64,000 nucleotides of DNA, taken from Panonychus citri (lineage: Eukaryota; Arthropoda; Arachnida; Trombidiformes; Tetranychidae). This document shows, piece by piece, positions 27,940 to 39,456 of the stretch. The stretch lies in the NCBI RefSeq assembly GCF_014898815.1, contig NW_026515501.1, positions 124,001-188,000 of the forward strand, in the 5' to 3' direction. A program made the position numbers and the translations under genes. The notes below the pieces were generated by a model that saw nothing but the letters and a program-made list of their open reading frames with translations, was not told the origin of the DNA and did not search any database. Numbering within the stretch: the stretch's first letter is position 1; the number at the start of each line of letters is the position of its first letter.

Positions 27940-28356
27940 CAGGGTTGGCAATTTATTTTTACACACTTTAATTTGATGATAACTTTTGAGTTAAAGATTT
28001 TTATTAATTAAAAAAGGAACCAAATTGTAGATAAGATTTGGGAGATCACTTTGGTACGTGTCTGAAATGTTTTCCATGAAGAAATGAACAAAATTCAGCC
28101 TTTTTCTGAAGGATAGTCTTGAACTGAGCTTCAAGTTTACTTCAGTATTTAAAAAGATTTAGTTTAGTTTAGAAATGCATAGAGCTCATTTGTTTTTGTG
28201 TAAAATGGTCTTCGTTTCGATCGAAAATTAAAGATTAATTCAATCGAATATTTGATATGGCTAAACTAATTCCCAAACTTGATCGATTTAGACCAAACAG
28301 ATTAGTTAATTAATTTCGAAATATTTAAGAAATGTAAAAATAAATTGCCAACCCTG
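27940..28356. mobile_element. Non-autonomous Tc1/mariner-type MITE, 417 bp
   Basis: The two ends are perfect 24-bp inverted repeats: 27940-27963, beginning CAGGGTTGGCAATTTA, and its exact reverse complement at 28333-28356. Each end is flanked by TA (27938-27939 and 28357-28358), the target duplication of the Tc1/mariner superfamily. The interior has no transposase frame, so the copy depends on an enzyme made elsewhere. The ends show no mismatch, which suggests recent movement or an active source family. It lies just upstream of the secreted-peptide cluster. Confidence 0.92.
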
Positions 28357-28383
28357 TATTTACTAAGGGAAAAGGAAATGTAA

Positions 28384-28740
28384 ATGATAATTAGTTGCTT
28401 GTGAATTTAACTTCCTTAAACTGCCAATCAGAATCTAATTGTTTCTTCAAAAATCTATGATAGATGATGAATTTCATTTGATATTAAGAGATGGAAAATA
28501 TTTGTTAGATTGTCAATCCTATGTATTCAGATCAATTATTATATATTCTTCGTCATAATTTTCAAATTTAATCGAAGATCACAAGATGAATCTCAAAGAA
28601 TCCGATTGACAACAATAGTCAAGAAAAACATGTAACTTTTAACTGATTTCTCTTGATTCCTATTGTCAATCTCGATGTTCTGAACGAAGATAAGTTGAAC
28701 TAATATCAAACGTAATATGGATGTAAAATTGGTCTATTTT
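28384..28740 (+). other. Diverged upstream remnant of a peptide-gene cassette
   Basis: At 28384-28455 the sequence resembles 30795-30865 and 35515-35585. At about 28500-28640 it resembles the distal upstream region of the peptide genes (compare 28896-29045), sharing the series CAATTATTATAT, then AAGATCA-AAGATGA and a GACAAC block. No signal-peptide frame follows before the next cassette, so this is an old copy that has lost its coding part. Confidence 0.55.
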
Positions 28741-29158
28741 CACTTTTATTTTCGTTAGTAAACTGTTGATAAAAACTTAATTGGGTTCAAAAAGATAATT
28801 AGTCAAAACTGTTGAAACAACAATCATTGTTGTTTCGTTAAACAGTTAATGATGAGGGTAAATTTTTAATGTAAGCAAATTGGTAATTAATGTTTGTTCA
28901 ATTGTCTATTCCACGTATACCAATCAATTATTATATCTATCGGCATGAGTTTTAATTTAATCCAAGATCAAAAGATGATATCCATAGATTTCTATTGATG
29001 ACAACTTTCTATGCAAGCCATGTATCGATACTTTTAATTAAAGTCAAAACCAACTAATTAGACGAATTAATTAAACTTACATCAATTAGATCGTGCATTT
29101 ATACAGATTTCAGAGAATTTGACATTAAAATGATTTATCATTGTTGATCGTAATGGTA

Positions 29159-29276
29159 GATGACCTTTATTTGACTTTGAGTTCTGGGATATTTGTTCAT
29201 TTGTCTATTCTAAGCTCTAGTACGCTGAGGATTGAGGATATAAAAAGGAAAAGCTTGTAACTTAATTTTCATCAGT
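29159..29276 (+). promoter_or_regulatory. Promoter of peptide gene A1
   Basis: Upstream box GATGACCTTTATTTGAC at 29159, TATAAAAA at 29239-29246 and an arthropod-type initiator TCAGT at 29272-29276, 35 bp from the first T of the TATA box to the initiator A. The same three elements, in order, precede all eight family members. Confidence 0.75.
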
Positions 29277-29362
29277 TCCACTCAGCTTAACTTCGACAAC
29301 TTCAACAATCACCAAATTTTCATTCAATTTATTGTAAAGTGATAAAATCAACAATTTTCATC

Positions 29363-29482
29363 ATGAATTTCAACTCTCTGAAAGTCCTCATGCTTCTTGT
29401 ATCTCTCTTTGGAGTTACTTCAGCCCAATTAGGAGCACTAGGTCAATTAAAAGAAGGGGCCGATGAATTACCATTTGACTGA
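29363..29482 (+). CDS. Small secreted peptide A1, 39 aa
   Basis: The 39-residue frame starts at the ATG about 90 bp after the initiator. Residues 1-21 form a textbook signal peptide: Met-Asn-Phe-Asn start, Lys7, a hydrophobic core of Val/Leu/Met/Phe, and Thr-Ser-Ala before the predicted cut. The predicted mature part is QLGALGQLKEGADELPFD, which has no Cys and starts with Gln that could cyclise to pyroglutamate. Secretion is inferred. An AATAAA signal lies at 29567-29572. Peptide, promoter and 3' region are matched by seven other loci in this window, and copy A2 is identical in protein. After the TGA the same frame stays open to a TAA about 50 bp on, and that extension is similar in paralogues. 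I recognise no known family. Confidence 0.68.
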   Translation: MNFNSLKVLMLLVSLFGVTSAQLGALGQLKEGADELPFD

Positions 29483-29810
29483 GATCAACGCGGTGCCCTC
29501 AACACTGCCACCTCGAAGTTTGGCAATGATTAAAATGTAGCAAGACAATAATTATGAACAACATTGAATAAATCACAAAAAATGTATCGAAAATTAAAAC
29601 TAAATATTAATCAATTGATTAACTGATAACCAAATGTCTAAATTGCTCCTTTTTTAAATGACCCACGTATGAAAAAATCGGAGCCAAAAATTTAGCCATT
29701 TAGAAAACAATCATCTAATTAGATGAATTAATTAAACTTTACCTCAGTTGATCTCTGATTTATTCAGATTTAACATTGAAAATGATTAACCATTGTTGAT
29801 TGAAATGTTA

Positions 29811-29929
29811 GATGACCTTTATTTGACTCTGAGTTCTTGAATATTTTTTCAATTGTCTATTACAGGAACTAGTATGCTGGAGATTGGAGGATATAAAAAG
29901 GAAAAGCTTGAAACTTAATTTTCATCAGT
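29811..29929 (+). promoter_or_regulatory. Promoter of peptide locus B1
   Basis: GATGACCTTTATTTGAC box at 29811, TATAAAAA at 29892-29899, TCAGT at 29925-29929. Confidence 0.72.
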
Positions 29930-30015
29930 TCCACTCAACTTGATTTCCACCGGTAAAAATCATCAAAGTTTCATTTCTTTTATTTAAAAAGTGATAAAAA
30001 TCAACAATTTCCATC

Positions 30016-30118
30016 ATGAATTTCAACTCTCTGAAAGTCTTCATGCTTCTTGTAACTCTCTGTAGCCCAAATTGATGATTTGCCATTTGGTGATCTAGGG
30101 GAAGTTATAAAACAGTAA
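30016..30118 (+). pseudogene. Broken secreted-peptide locus B1
   Basis: The start encodes the family signal peptide (Met-Asn-Phe-Asn-Ser-Leu-Lys-Val), but translation from the ATG ends at a TGA after 19 residues. Compared with intact members, about 14 bases are missing near 30058-30062 at the end of the hydrophobic core, which shifts the frame. The following sequence, in another frame, still encodes a peptide like the mature part of A1, containing DDLPF where A1 has DELPF, and ends in TAA at 30116-30118. The promoter and 3' flank are kept. It is most simply a pseudogene. A very short intron or a sequencing error is less likely, because the joint with flanking bases also occurs at 34785. Confidence 0.65.
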
Positions 30119-30339
30119 CGCATTCGGTTCAACACTTCGATCTCGGCGTTTGACGATGCAAAAACTCTTAATTAAAATGATCAAAATGTATTAAGACGAT
30201 AATTATAAACAAAATTGAATCAATCCTCAAAATTATAACATAATGTTAATAATTTGATTAACTGATTATCAATAGTCTCAATTGCTCTTTTTCTAATGAT
30301 CCGCATATGAAATATCGGAGCCAAAGATAGATCATTAAC

Positions 30340-32142
30340 TTTTGCCTTTCTGGCAAATTGAGAATTGATTTTATGTTAAGTTATGCTATTGAATTGTAAA
30401 AGGCCTCAGTTTTTGATATAACTTGAAAAAACAAAAGAGACGATGTTGGAGGCGTCTAGATGAAAATTAACCAAACTGGCCTCAATTCGTTCTCATATTT
30501 TCATATATCAGAGAATTTTACATTAAAATGGTTAATTGTTGTTGATTAAATTAAACAGTTATTACTTTATTACTTTATTCGCTCTAAACATTAAAAGTTT
30601 GTTCTTTCATGAAAACTTTTCTTACGAAGGTTGTTAGGCTGTCAGCTTATCGAGCAGCTAACCCTACACCCTGTTTTCTATGATTAGTTTACAGTGGTAG
30701 TTCACACTTAAAGCATTCATTCAACACTATTCGTGCAAAGATTGGACTTTGATAACTGCTGGGAAAGTACCGTTGCTCATTTGATAATGATAAAAGTGAT
30801 AACTAGTGGATTTTGAATTTAACTTCCTTAAAACTGCCAATCAGAATCTAATTGTTTCTTAAAAGTTATCAACGTTAAATCATTAATCTAATAAGCTAAA
30901 GGTTAATTTAATTGATTATTGTTTGATTGGATTTCATTGTTAGTACTTGTGTTGAGTGTTGATGATTTTTGATTAATTGTAATCAAAATGTTTCCCTTGT
31001 AATTGCTTGATATAATTTTCTAATCACAATTTTTAATTTCAATTCCTTGGTTAAATCGTTTTCAAACTTGATTAATTACCTCTCCTTTGGTATTAACAAT
31101 TTATATATTAATTGTGAATTTAATGATTGAATTAAAAATTTGTTATCAGTTATCACAATCAAAAAGGTTCATGATATTGATTGTTATCATTTTGATAATT
31201 TAAATTGAAGAGGAGCAAAAGTAAACACTTTTAAAACAATCAATTTAATTTAGATTTAATCAATTGATACAAGTGTAATAATCTAATGGTAATCAGGAGT
31301 AAATTATAATTGTAATGATTCAGGGAAATTGATGATTAACTTGAGAGGAAAACGTCAATTCTCAATACAAGGAAAAGTGTTCAGACAATTTTTACCTGTT
31401 TTCCACCCTTGGTTACCTGTCGAAACCCACCATCGATGGTGATTGATCAACATCATCCAAATGAGAATGATGATCAAGATGAATGCATCTAAATATATAA
31501 CCAAGTAAGGAGATCGAAAAGACTTATATTAGATGAGGAGAAATTGATGATAATTATGATGATAAAAGAGGAGAAGTGACCAAAGACTATCGACTGGACG
31601 TTGATACAAAAAAAAAGAAAAGAAGAAAAAAATTTAAATACTCAAATTTGATGGGTCAATTTAAGGAGGGGCTAAAGTTGAAAAGATGGCCCTTGGCTTT
31701 GCCAAACTAAACTTGTCATGGTAACTTGATGAAAATGATTATTCAATTGAGCAGAATTTTATTTTCTGGCCTTAAACCATGATGATAATGTGAAAATGGT
31801 GTTTATTAGCTAATCCCCTGAAAGCATTTCCATCAACTGAATTTGTTTCTATCTATTAGTTTGTTGATAAATTTTCGCTGTGGAAAAAAATAATTGATTG
31901 GAAACAATTAACTCAAGTAAGCTCATCGTGGTAATTGAGCTTTTCTATAACAGCGTTTAACTCAATTGATAATCCATGAAGATGAAGATGATGGTCCTTA
32001 ATTAGTGTTTAAAATTTTAGTGAACAAAAAGTGACAAGGTGAATATTAATGTTCTGCTAATGAGAGTGGAGATGTAAACAGGGTTACTGAGTTTTCCGAG
32101 TTATATGCAACCAGAATTTGAATTTTCCACCCTCAAGTAATC
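30340..32142. other. Non-coding spacer inside duplication unit 1
   Basis: No coding feature seen. The start contains a short near-hairpin (GTTAGGCTG/CAGCTAAC around 30635-30665). The rest is AT-rich sequence copied almost unchanged in unit 2. Confidence 0.55.
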
Positions 32143-32244
32143 ATGTTAACTCAATCAGTGGGTTTCTTTTTGTTTCTTTTCCTTTATTTGTGTCAAGTTT
32201 ATGGTTCCTTGGGTTCTTTACTTAAACTCTGTGGCCACAGGTAA
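32143..32244 (+). CDS. Short secreted reading frame ending LCGHR, copy 1
   Basis: The ATG opens a 33-codon frame. It has a strong signal peptide (about residues 1-21: a Phe/Leu-rich core, then CQVYG at the likely cut) and a remainder SLGSLLKLCGHR before TAA. The end reads CCACAG|GTAACA, a good splice donor just before the stop, so this may be the first coding exon of a longer secreted protein instead of a complete peptide. A Leu-Cys-Gly sequence after a signal peptide recalls the B chain of insulin-like hormones, but I could not find a matching downstream exon, so that idea is only a suggestion. Copied unchanged at 36863. It is not related to the Met-Asn-Phe-Asn peptides. Confidence 0.35.
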   Translation: MLTQSVGFFLFLFLYLCQVYGSLGSLLKLCGHR

Positions 32245-33641
32245 CACTGAATATCCATGATGATAAGATAGAAATTAAATTCAACACTGGAATGATGATC
32301 ACGTTCATTGTTTGAGTTGTAAAATTTTTCTTCTCTCTGGTTTGTTGTACGTTCTGATCCCGGCGGAAATAATAGTTACGCTACGAATCGTTGGGTTTTA
32401 AGGTGATAATCATTAAGGAAGTTGAGAGGGAGAGAGTGGGTGGAGTGGGGTGTTAATTAGGGTGTTGGTTTGTTGTTGTTCATTGGTTGGTATCAGTCTA
32501 TTATTATTTGTATCCTTTGTGTTAATCTTTGTCAATGTTAATTACTATCAACCTTACAAATCGGATTAGGGAAAGTTTAATACTCTTTTACCTTGTAAAT
32601 TGTTTCCGTTTAGATTTTAAATTACAGGTTAATCATTATGATGATTATTACAAAGTGATGAAAATCTTAATTCATGTGTATTAAGTATACGTTAAATGGT
32701 TGGTTGTGACTCTCTGTTGATAATCAGGATTAACTATTGTGTTAATCTGATGATAGACGATAATCAAAATATTTTCACTCGATAAATATTATCATTAACT
32801 GATAATTATAACAATCAAGTATATAATCATTGATTTATCAACAAAAGTATCGTTTTTGCCTTGTTAATCAGCTTAAACTGTTACTTCAACATCTTAAATC
32901 ACGCTGAGTATTTAAATCTTTAGATTATGCTTATTGTTTGTTAATACAAATACAACCGTCAATTGACAAATTATTTATCTTTTTTTTTCAATAAAAAAGT
33001 AAATGTGATCATTATTGAGATCATCGATATAATTTCATAGGATCAAATGGTGAGAAATTAACTGAATGTTAACCATGATTGTTGGACTTTTCGATCTAAA
33101 GTAGACGCAAAAACTGCTGAAACTTTCAACTGCTTTCTCTTGATTCCTATTATCAATCTGGATTTTCTGAACGAAGATTATTTGAACTAAACAAACCTAA
33201 TATGGATGTAAAATTGGACTTTTTTCACTTTTATTTTCGTTAGTAAACTGTTGATAAAAACTTAATTGGGTTCAAAAAGATAATTAGTCAAAACTGTTGA
33301 AACAACAATCATTGTTGTTTCGTTAAACAGTTAATGATGAGGTAAATTTTAATGTAAGCAAATTGGTAATTAATGTTTGTTCAATTGTCTATTCCACGTA
33401 TACCAATCAATTATTATATCTATCGGCATGAGTTTTAATTTAATCCAAGATCAAAAGATGATATCCATAGATTTCTATTGATGACAACTTTCTATGCAAG
33501 CCATGTATCGATACTTTTAATTAAAGTCAAAACCAACTAATTAGACGAATTAATTAAACTTACATCAATTAGATCGTGCATTTATACAGATTTCAGAGAA
33601 TTTGACATTAAAATGATTTATCATTGTTGATCGTAATGGTA

Positions 33642-33759
33642 GATGACCTTTATTTGACTTTGAGTTCTGGGATATTTGTTCATTTGTCTATTCTAAGCTC
33701 TAGTACGCTGAGGATTGAGGATATAAAAAGGAAAAGCTTGTAACTTAATTTTCATCAGT
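33642..33759 (+). promoter_or_regulatory. Promoter of peptide gene A2
   Basis: GATGACCTTTATTTGAC box at 33642, TATAAAAA at 33722-33729, TCAGT at 33755-33759. Confidence 0.75.
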
Positions 33760-33847
33760 TCCACTCAGCTTAACTTCGACAACTTCAACAATCACCAAAT
33801 TTTCATTCAATTTATTGTAAAAGTGATAAAAATCAACAATTTTCATC

Positions 33848-33967
33848 ATGAATTTCAACTCTCTGAAAGTCCTCATGCTTCTTGTATCTCTCTTTGGAGT
33901 TACTTCAGCCCAATTAGGAGCACTAGGTCAATTAAAAGAAGGGGCCGATGAATTACCATTTGACTGA
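33848..33967 (+). CDS. Small secreted peptide A2, 39 aa
   Basis: The protein is identical to A1: signal peptide of about 21 residues ending Thr-Ser-Ala and predicted mature QLGALGQLKEGADELPFD. The AATAAA signal is at 34052-34057. Similarity to the A1 locus is very high from about 33230 to 34165 (28741-29680 in A1) and then stops abruptly at ATCGGA, where a diverged copy of another cassette's upstream region begins. This shows that the family spreads as cassettes of roughly 0.9 kb made of promoter, frame and 3' region. It lies in duplication unit 1. The corresponding copy in unit 2 (A3) is broken. Confidence 0.68.
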   Translation: MNFNSLKVLMLLVSLFGVTSAQLGALGQLKEGADELPFD

Positions 33968-34547
33968 GATCAACGCGGTGCCCTCAACACTGCCACCTCG
34001 AAGTTTGGCAATGATTAAAATGTAGCAAGACAATAATTATGAACAACATTGAATAAATCACAAAAAATGTATCGAAAATTAAAACTAAATATTAATCAAT
34101 TGATTAACTGATAACCAAATGTCTAAATTGCTCCTTTTTTAAATGACCCACGTATGAAAAAATCGGAATTGAAACAACAATCGTTGTTGTTTCGTTAAAC
34201 AGTTAATGATGAGGGTAAATTTTTAATTTAAGCAAATTGGTAATTAATGTTTGTTCAATTGTCAATTGCACGTATTCAAATTAATTATTATGTCTATCGG
34301 CATGAGTTTCAACTTAATCCAAGATCACAAGATGATATCCATAGATTTCTATTGATGACAACTTTCTATGCAAGCCATGTATCGATACTTTTAATTGAAG
34401 TCAACTGAGCTCTGAAATGAACTACAACTCGCGAAAAACCAACTAATTAGATAAATTAATTAAACGTACCTCAATTAGATCTCATATTTATTCAGATTTA
34501 AGAGAATTTGACATTAAAATGATTTATCATTGTTACTTGAAATGTTA

Positions 34548-34658
34548 GATGACCTTTATTTGACTCTGAGTTCTTGAATATTTGTTCATTTGTCTATTAC
34601 AACAACTTGCGATTGGAATACATAAAAAGTAAAAGCTTACAACTTAATTTTCATCAGT
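34548..34658 (+). promoter_or_regulatory. Promoter of peptide locus C
   Basis: GATGACCTTTATTTGAC box at 34548, a CATAAAAA variant of the TATA box at 34621-34628, TCAGT at 34654-34658. Confidence 0.65.
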
Positions 34659-34739
34659 TTCACTCAGCTCAATTTCCAACGACAATAACCATCAAAGTTT
34701 CCTTTTTTTTAAAAGTAATAAAAAACAACAATTTCCATC

Positions 34740-34840
34740 ATGAATTTCAACTTTGTGAGTATCTTCTTGCTTCTTGTAACTCTGTAGCCCAAATTGATGA
34801 TTTGCCATTTGGTGATCTAGGGGAAGTTATAAAACAGTAA
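34740..34840 (+). pseudogene. Chimeric broken peptide locus C at the duplication joint
   Basis: The 5' part equals the start of gene D (39457): Met-Asn-Phe-Asn-Phe-Val-Ser. The 3' part, from about 34782, equals the end of B1. The switch is at the shared word GTAACT, followed by CTG TAG, so the frame stops after 15 residues. The B-type mature-like sequence containing DDLPFGDLGEV follows in another frame. The locus is therefore the product of the unequal exchange that made the 4.72-kb tandem duplication, and it inherits the frame problem of B1. A longer frame from 34574 crosses the promoter and is not meaningful. Confidence 0.75.
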
Positions 34841-35062
34841 CGCATTCGGTTCAACACTTCGATCTCGGCGTTTGACGATGCAAAAACTCTTAATTAAAAT
34901 GATCAAAATGTATTAAGACGATAATTATAAACAAAATTGAATCAATCCTCAAAATTATAACATAATGTTAATAATTTGATTAACTGATTATCAATAGTCT
35001 CAATTGCTCTTTTTCTAATGATCCGCATATGAAATATCGGAGCCAAAGATAGATCATTAACT

Positions 35063-36862
35063 TTTGCCTTTCTGGCAAATTGAGAATTGATTTTATGTTA
35101 AGTTATGCTATTGAATTGTAAAAGGCCTCAGTTTTTGATATAACTTGAAAAAACAAAAGAGACGATGTTGGAGGCGTCTAGATGAAAATTAACCAAACTG
35201 GCCTCAATTCGTTCTCATATTTTCATATATCAGAGAATTTTACATTAAAATGGTTAATTGTTGTTGATTAAATTAAACAGTTATTACTTTATTACTTTAT
35301 TCGCTCTAAACATTAAAAGTTTGTTCTTTCGCGAAAAACTTTTCTTACGAAGGTTGTTAGGCTGTCAGCTTATCGAGCAGCTAACCCTACACCCTGTTTT
35401 CTATGATTAGTTTACAGTGGTAGTTCACACTTAAAGCATTCATTCAACACTATTCGTGCAAAGATTGGACTTTGATAACTGCTGGGAAAGTACCGTTGCT
35501 CATTTGATAATGATAAAAGTGATAACTAGTGGATTTTGAATTTAACTTCCTTAAAACTGCCAATCAGAATCTAATTGTTTCTTAAAAGTTATCAACGTTA
35601 AATCATTAATCTAATAAGCTAAAGGTTAATTTAATTGATTATTGTTTGATTGGATTTCATTGTTAGTACTTGTGTTGAGTGTTGATGATTTTTGATTAAT
35701 TGTAATCAAAATGTTTCCCTTGTAATTGCTTGATATAATTTTCTAATCACAATTTTTAATTTCAATTCCTTGGTTAAATCGTTTTCAAACTTGATTAATT
35801 ACCTCTCCTTTGGTATTAACAATTTATATATTAATTGTGAATTTAATGATTGAATTAAAAATTTGTTATCAGTTATCACAATCAAAAAGGTTCATGATAT
35901 TGATTGTTATCATTTTGATAATTTAAATTGAAGAGGAGCAAAAGTAAACACTTTTAAAACAATCAATTTAATTTAGATTTAATCAATTGATACAAGTGTA
36001 ATAATCTAATGGTAATCAGGAGTAAATTATAATTGTAATGATTCAGGGAAATTGATGATTAACTTGAGAGGAAAACGTCAATTCTCAATACAAGGAAAAG
36101 TGTTCAGACAATTTTTACCTGTTTTCCACCCTTGGTTACCTGTCGAAACCCACCATCGATGGTGATTGATCAACATCATCCAAATGAGAATGATGATCAA
36201 GATGAATGCATCTAAATATATAACCAAGTAAGGAGATCGAAAAGACTTATATTAGATGAGGAGAAATTGATGATAATTATGATGATAAAAGAGGAGAAGT
36301 GACCAAAGACTATCGACTGGACGTTGATACAAAAAAAAAGAAAAGAAGAAAAAAATTTAAATACTCAAATTTGATGGGTCAATTTAAGGAGGGGCTAAAG
36401 TTGAAAAGATGGCCCTTGGCTTTGCCAAACTAAACTTGTCATGGTAACTTGATGAAAATGATTATTCAATTGAGCAGAATTTTATTTTCTGGCCTTAAAC
36501 CATGATGATAATGTGAAAATGGTGTTTATTAGCTAATCCCCTGAAAGCATTTCCATCAACTGAATTTGTTTCTATCTATTAGTTTGTTGATAAATTTTCG
36601 CTGTGGAAAAAAATAATTGATTGGAAACAATTAACTCAAGTAAGCTCATCGTGGTAATTGAGCTTTTCTATAACAGCGTTTAACTCAATTGATAATCCAT
36701 GAAGATGAAGATGATGGTCCTTAATTAGTGTTTAAAATTTTAGTGAACAAAAGTGACAAGGTGAATATTAATGTTCTGCTAATGAGAGGAGATGTAAACA
36801 GGGTTACTGAGTTTTCCGAGTTATATGCAACCAGAATTTGAATTTTCCACCCTCAAGTAATC
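35063..36862. other. Non-coding spacer inside duplication unit 2
   Basis: Copy of the spacer in unit 1. No coding feature seen. Confidence 0.55.
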
Positions 36863-36964
36863 ATGTTAACTCAATCAGTGGGTTTCTTTTTGTTTCTTTT
36901 CCTTTATTTGTGTCAAGTTTATGGTTCCTTGGGTTCTTTACTTAAACTCTGTGGCCACAGGTAA
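36863..36964 (+). CDS. Short secreted reading frame ending LCGHR, copy 2
   Basis: Identical to the frame at 32143-32244: signal peptide, then SLGSLLKLCGHR and TAA, with the same possible donor CCACAG|GTAACA. As in the first copy, completeness and function are unknown. Confidence 0.35.
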   Translation: MLTQSVGFFLFLFLYLCQVYGSLGSLLKLCGHR

Positions 36965-38363
36965 CACTGAATATCCATGATGATAAGATAGAAATTAAAT
37001 TCAACACTGGAATGATGATCACGTTCATTGTTTGAGTTGTAAAATTTTTCTTCTCTCTGGTTTGTTGTACGTTCTGATCCCGGCGGAAATAATAGTTACG
37101 CTACGAATCGTTGGGTTTTAAGGTGATAATCATTAAGGAAGTTGAGAGGGAGAGAGTGGGTGGAGTGGGGTGTTAATTAGGGTGTTGGTTTGTTGTTGTT
37201 CATTGGTTGGTATCAGTCTATTATTATTTGTATCCTTTGTGTTAATCTTTGTCAATGTTAATTACTATCAACCTTACAAATCGGATTAGGGAAAGTTTAA
37301 TACTCTTTTACCTTGTAAATTGTTTCCGTTTAGATTTTAAATTACAGGTTAATCATTATGATGATTATTACAAAGTGATGAAAATCTTAATTCATGTGTA
37401 TTAAGTATACGTTAAATGGTTGGTTGTGACTCTCTGTTGATAATCAGGATTAACTATTGTGTTAATCTGATGATAGACGATAATCAAAATATTTTCACTC
37501 GATAAATATTATCATTAACTGATAATTATAACAATCAAGTATATAATCATTGATTTATCAACAAAAGTATCGTTTTTGCCTTGTTAATCAGCTTAAACTG
37601 TTACTTCAACATCTTAAATCACGCTGAGTATTTAAATCTTTAGATTATGCTTATTGTTTGTTAATACAAATACAACCGTCAATTGACAAATTATTTATCT
37701 TTTTTTTTCAATAAAAAAGTAAATGTGATCATTATTGAGATCATCGATATAATTTCATAGGATCAAATGGTGAGAAATTAACTGAATGTTAACCATGATT
37801 GTTGGACTTTTCGATCTAAAGTAGACGCAAAAACTGCTGAAACTTTCAACTGCTTTCTCTTGATTCCTATTATCAATCTGGATTTTCTGAACGAAGATTA
37901 TTTGAACTAAACAAACCTAATATGGATGTAAAATTGGACTTTTTTCACTTTTATTTTCGTTAGTAAACTGTTGATAAAAACTTAATTGGGTTCAAAAAGA
38001 TAATTAGTCAAAACTGTTGAAACAACAATCATTGTTGTTTCGTTAAACAGTTAATGATGAGGGTAAATTTTTAATGTAAGCAAATTGGTAATTAATGTTT
38101 GTTCAATTGTCTATTCCACGTATACCAATCAATTATTATATCTATCGGCATGAGTTTTAATTTAATCCAAGATCAAAAGATGATATCCATAGATTTCTAT
38201 TGATGACAACTTTCTATGCAAGCCATGTATCGATACTTTTAATTAAAGTCAAAACCAACTAATTAGACGAATTAATTAAACTTACATCAATTAGATCGTG
38301 CATTTATACAGATTTCAGAGAATTTGACATTAAAATGATTTATCATTGTTGATCGTAATGGTA

Positions 38364-38481
38364 GATGACCTTTATTTGACTTTGAGTTCTGGGATATTTG
38401 TTCATTTGTCTATTCTAAGCTCTAGTACGCTGAGGATTGAGGATATAAAAAGGAAAAGCTTGTAACTTAATTTTCATCAGT
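38364..38481 (+). promoter_or_regulatory. Promoter of broken locus A3
   Basis: GATGACCTTTATTTGAC box at 38364, TATAAAAA at 38444-38451, TCAGT at 38477-38481. Unchanged from A2. Confidence 0.72.
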
Positions 38482-38569
38482 TCCACTCAGCTTAACTTCG
38501 ACAACTTCAACAATCACCAAATTTTCATTCAATTTATTGTAAAAGTGATAAAAATCAACAATTTTCATC

Positions 38570-38685
38570 ATGAATTTCAACTCTGAAAGTCCTCATGCTT
38601 CTTGTATCTCTTTGGAGTTACTTCAGCCCAATTAGGAGCACTAGGTCAATTAAAAGAAGGGGCCGATGAATTACCATTTGACTGA
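38570..38685 (+). pseudogene. Frameshifted copy A3 of the A peptide gene
   Basis: Copy of A1/A2 that lacks two CT dinucleotides, one after the AACTCT near codon 5 and one in the TCTCTTT run near codon 15. The four missing bases shift the frame, so the signal peptide is not made and the frame ends early. The promoter and the AATAAA signal (38770-38775) are intact and the mature-part sequence is otherwise kept. Both losses are in short CT repeats, where replication slippage and sequencing errors are both common. Confidence 0.75.
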
Positions 38686-39264
38686 GATCAACGCGGTGCC
38701 CTCAACACTGCCACCTCGAAGTTTGGCAATGATTAAAATGTAGCAAGACAATAATTATGAACAACATTGAATAAATCACAAAAAATGTATCGAAAATTAA
38801 AACTAAATATTAATCAATTGATTAACTGATAACCAAATGTCTAAATTGCTCCTTTTTTAAATGACCCACGTATGAAAAAATCGGAATTGAAACAACAATC
38901 GTTGTTGTTTCGTTAAACAGTTAATGATGAGGGTAAATTTTTAATTTAAGCAAATTGGTAATTAATGTTTGTTCAATTGTCAATTGCACGTATTCAAATT
39001 AATTATTATGTCTATCGGCATGAGTTTCAACTTAATCCAAGATCACAAGATGATATCCATAGATTTCTATTGATGACAACTTTCTATGCAAGCCATGTAT
39101 CGATACTTTTAATTGAAGTCAACTGAGCTCTGAAATGAACTACAACTCATGAAAACCAACTAATTAGATAAATTAATTAAACGTACCTCAATTAGATCTC
39201 ATATTTATTCAGATTTAAGAGAATTTGACATTAAAATGATTTATCATTGTTACTTGAAATGTTA

Positions 39265-39375
39265 GATGACCTTTATTTGACTCTGAGTTCTTGAATATTT
39301 GTTCATTTGTCTATTACAACAACTTGCGATTGGAATACATAAAAAGTAAAAGCTTACAACTTAATTTTCATCAGT
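39265..39375 (+). promoter_or_regulatory. Promoter of peptide gene D
   Basis: GATGACCTTTATTTGAC box at 39265, CATAAAAA at 39338-39345, TCAGT at 39371-39375. Confidence 0.65.
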
Positions 39376-39456
39376 TTCACTCAGCTCAATTTCCAACGAC
39401 AATAACCATCAAAGTTTCCTTTTTTTTAAAAGTAATAAAAAACAACAATTTCCATC

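Larger units (their letters stand above)
30060..34781. repeat. 4.72-kb tandem duplication, unit 1
   Basis: Near-identical to the next unit. Corresponding points are offset by about 4,717-4,723 bp, for example 30062 and 34785, 32143 and 36863, 33848 and 38570. Only a few differences are visible, such as TCATGAAAAC against TCGCGAAAAAC and two small indels near 32030-32070 (36740-36790 in unit 2). It contains the LCGHR frame, peptide gene A2 and the 5' part of locus C. Confidence 0.95.

Noticed and set aside
32143..32244. Firm assignment as an insulin-like hormone
   Set aside because: Only Leu-Cys-Gly after a signal peptide supports it. No A chain, no second B-chain cysteine and no downstream exon were found.
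34574..34840. 88-codon frame running through the promoter and locus C
   Set aside because: It crosses the TATA and initiator region and reads the family signal peptide in the wrong frame.
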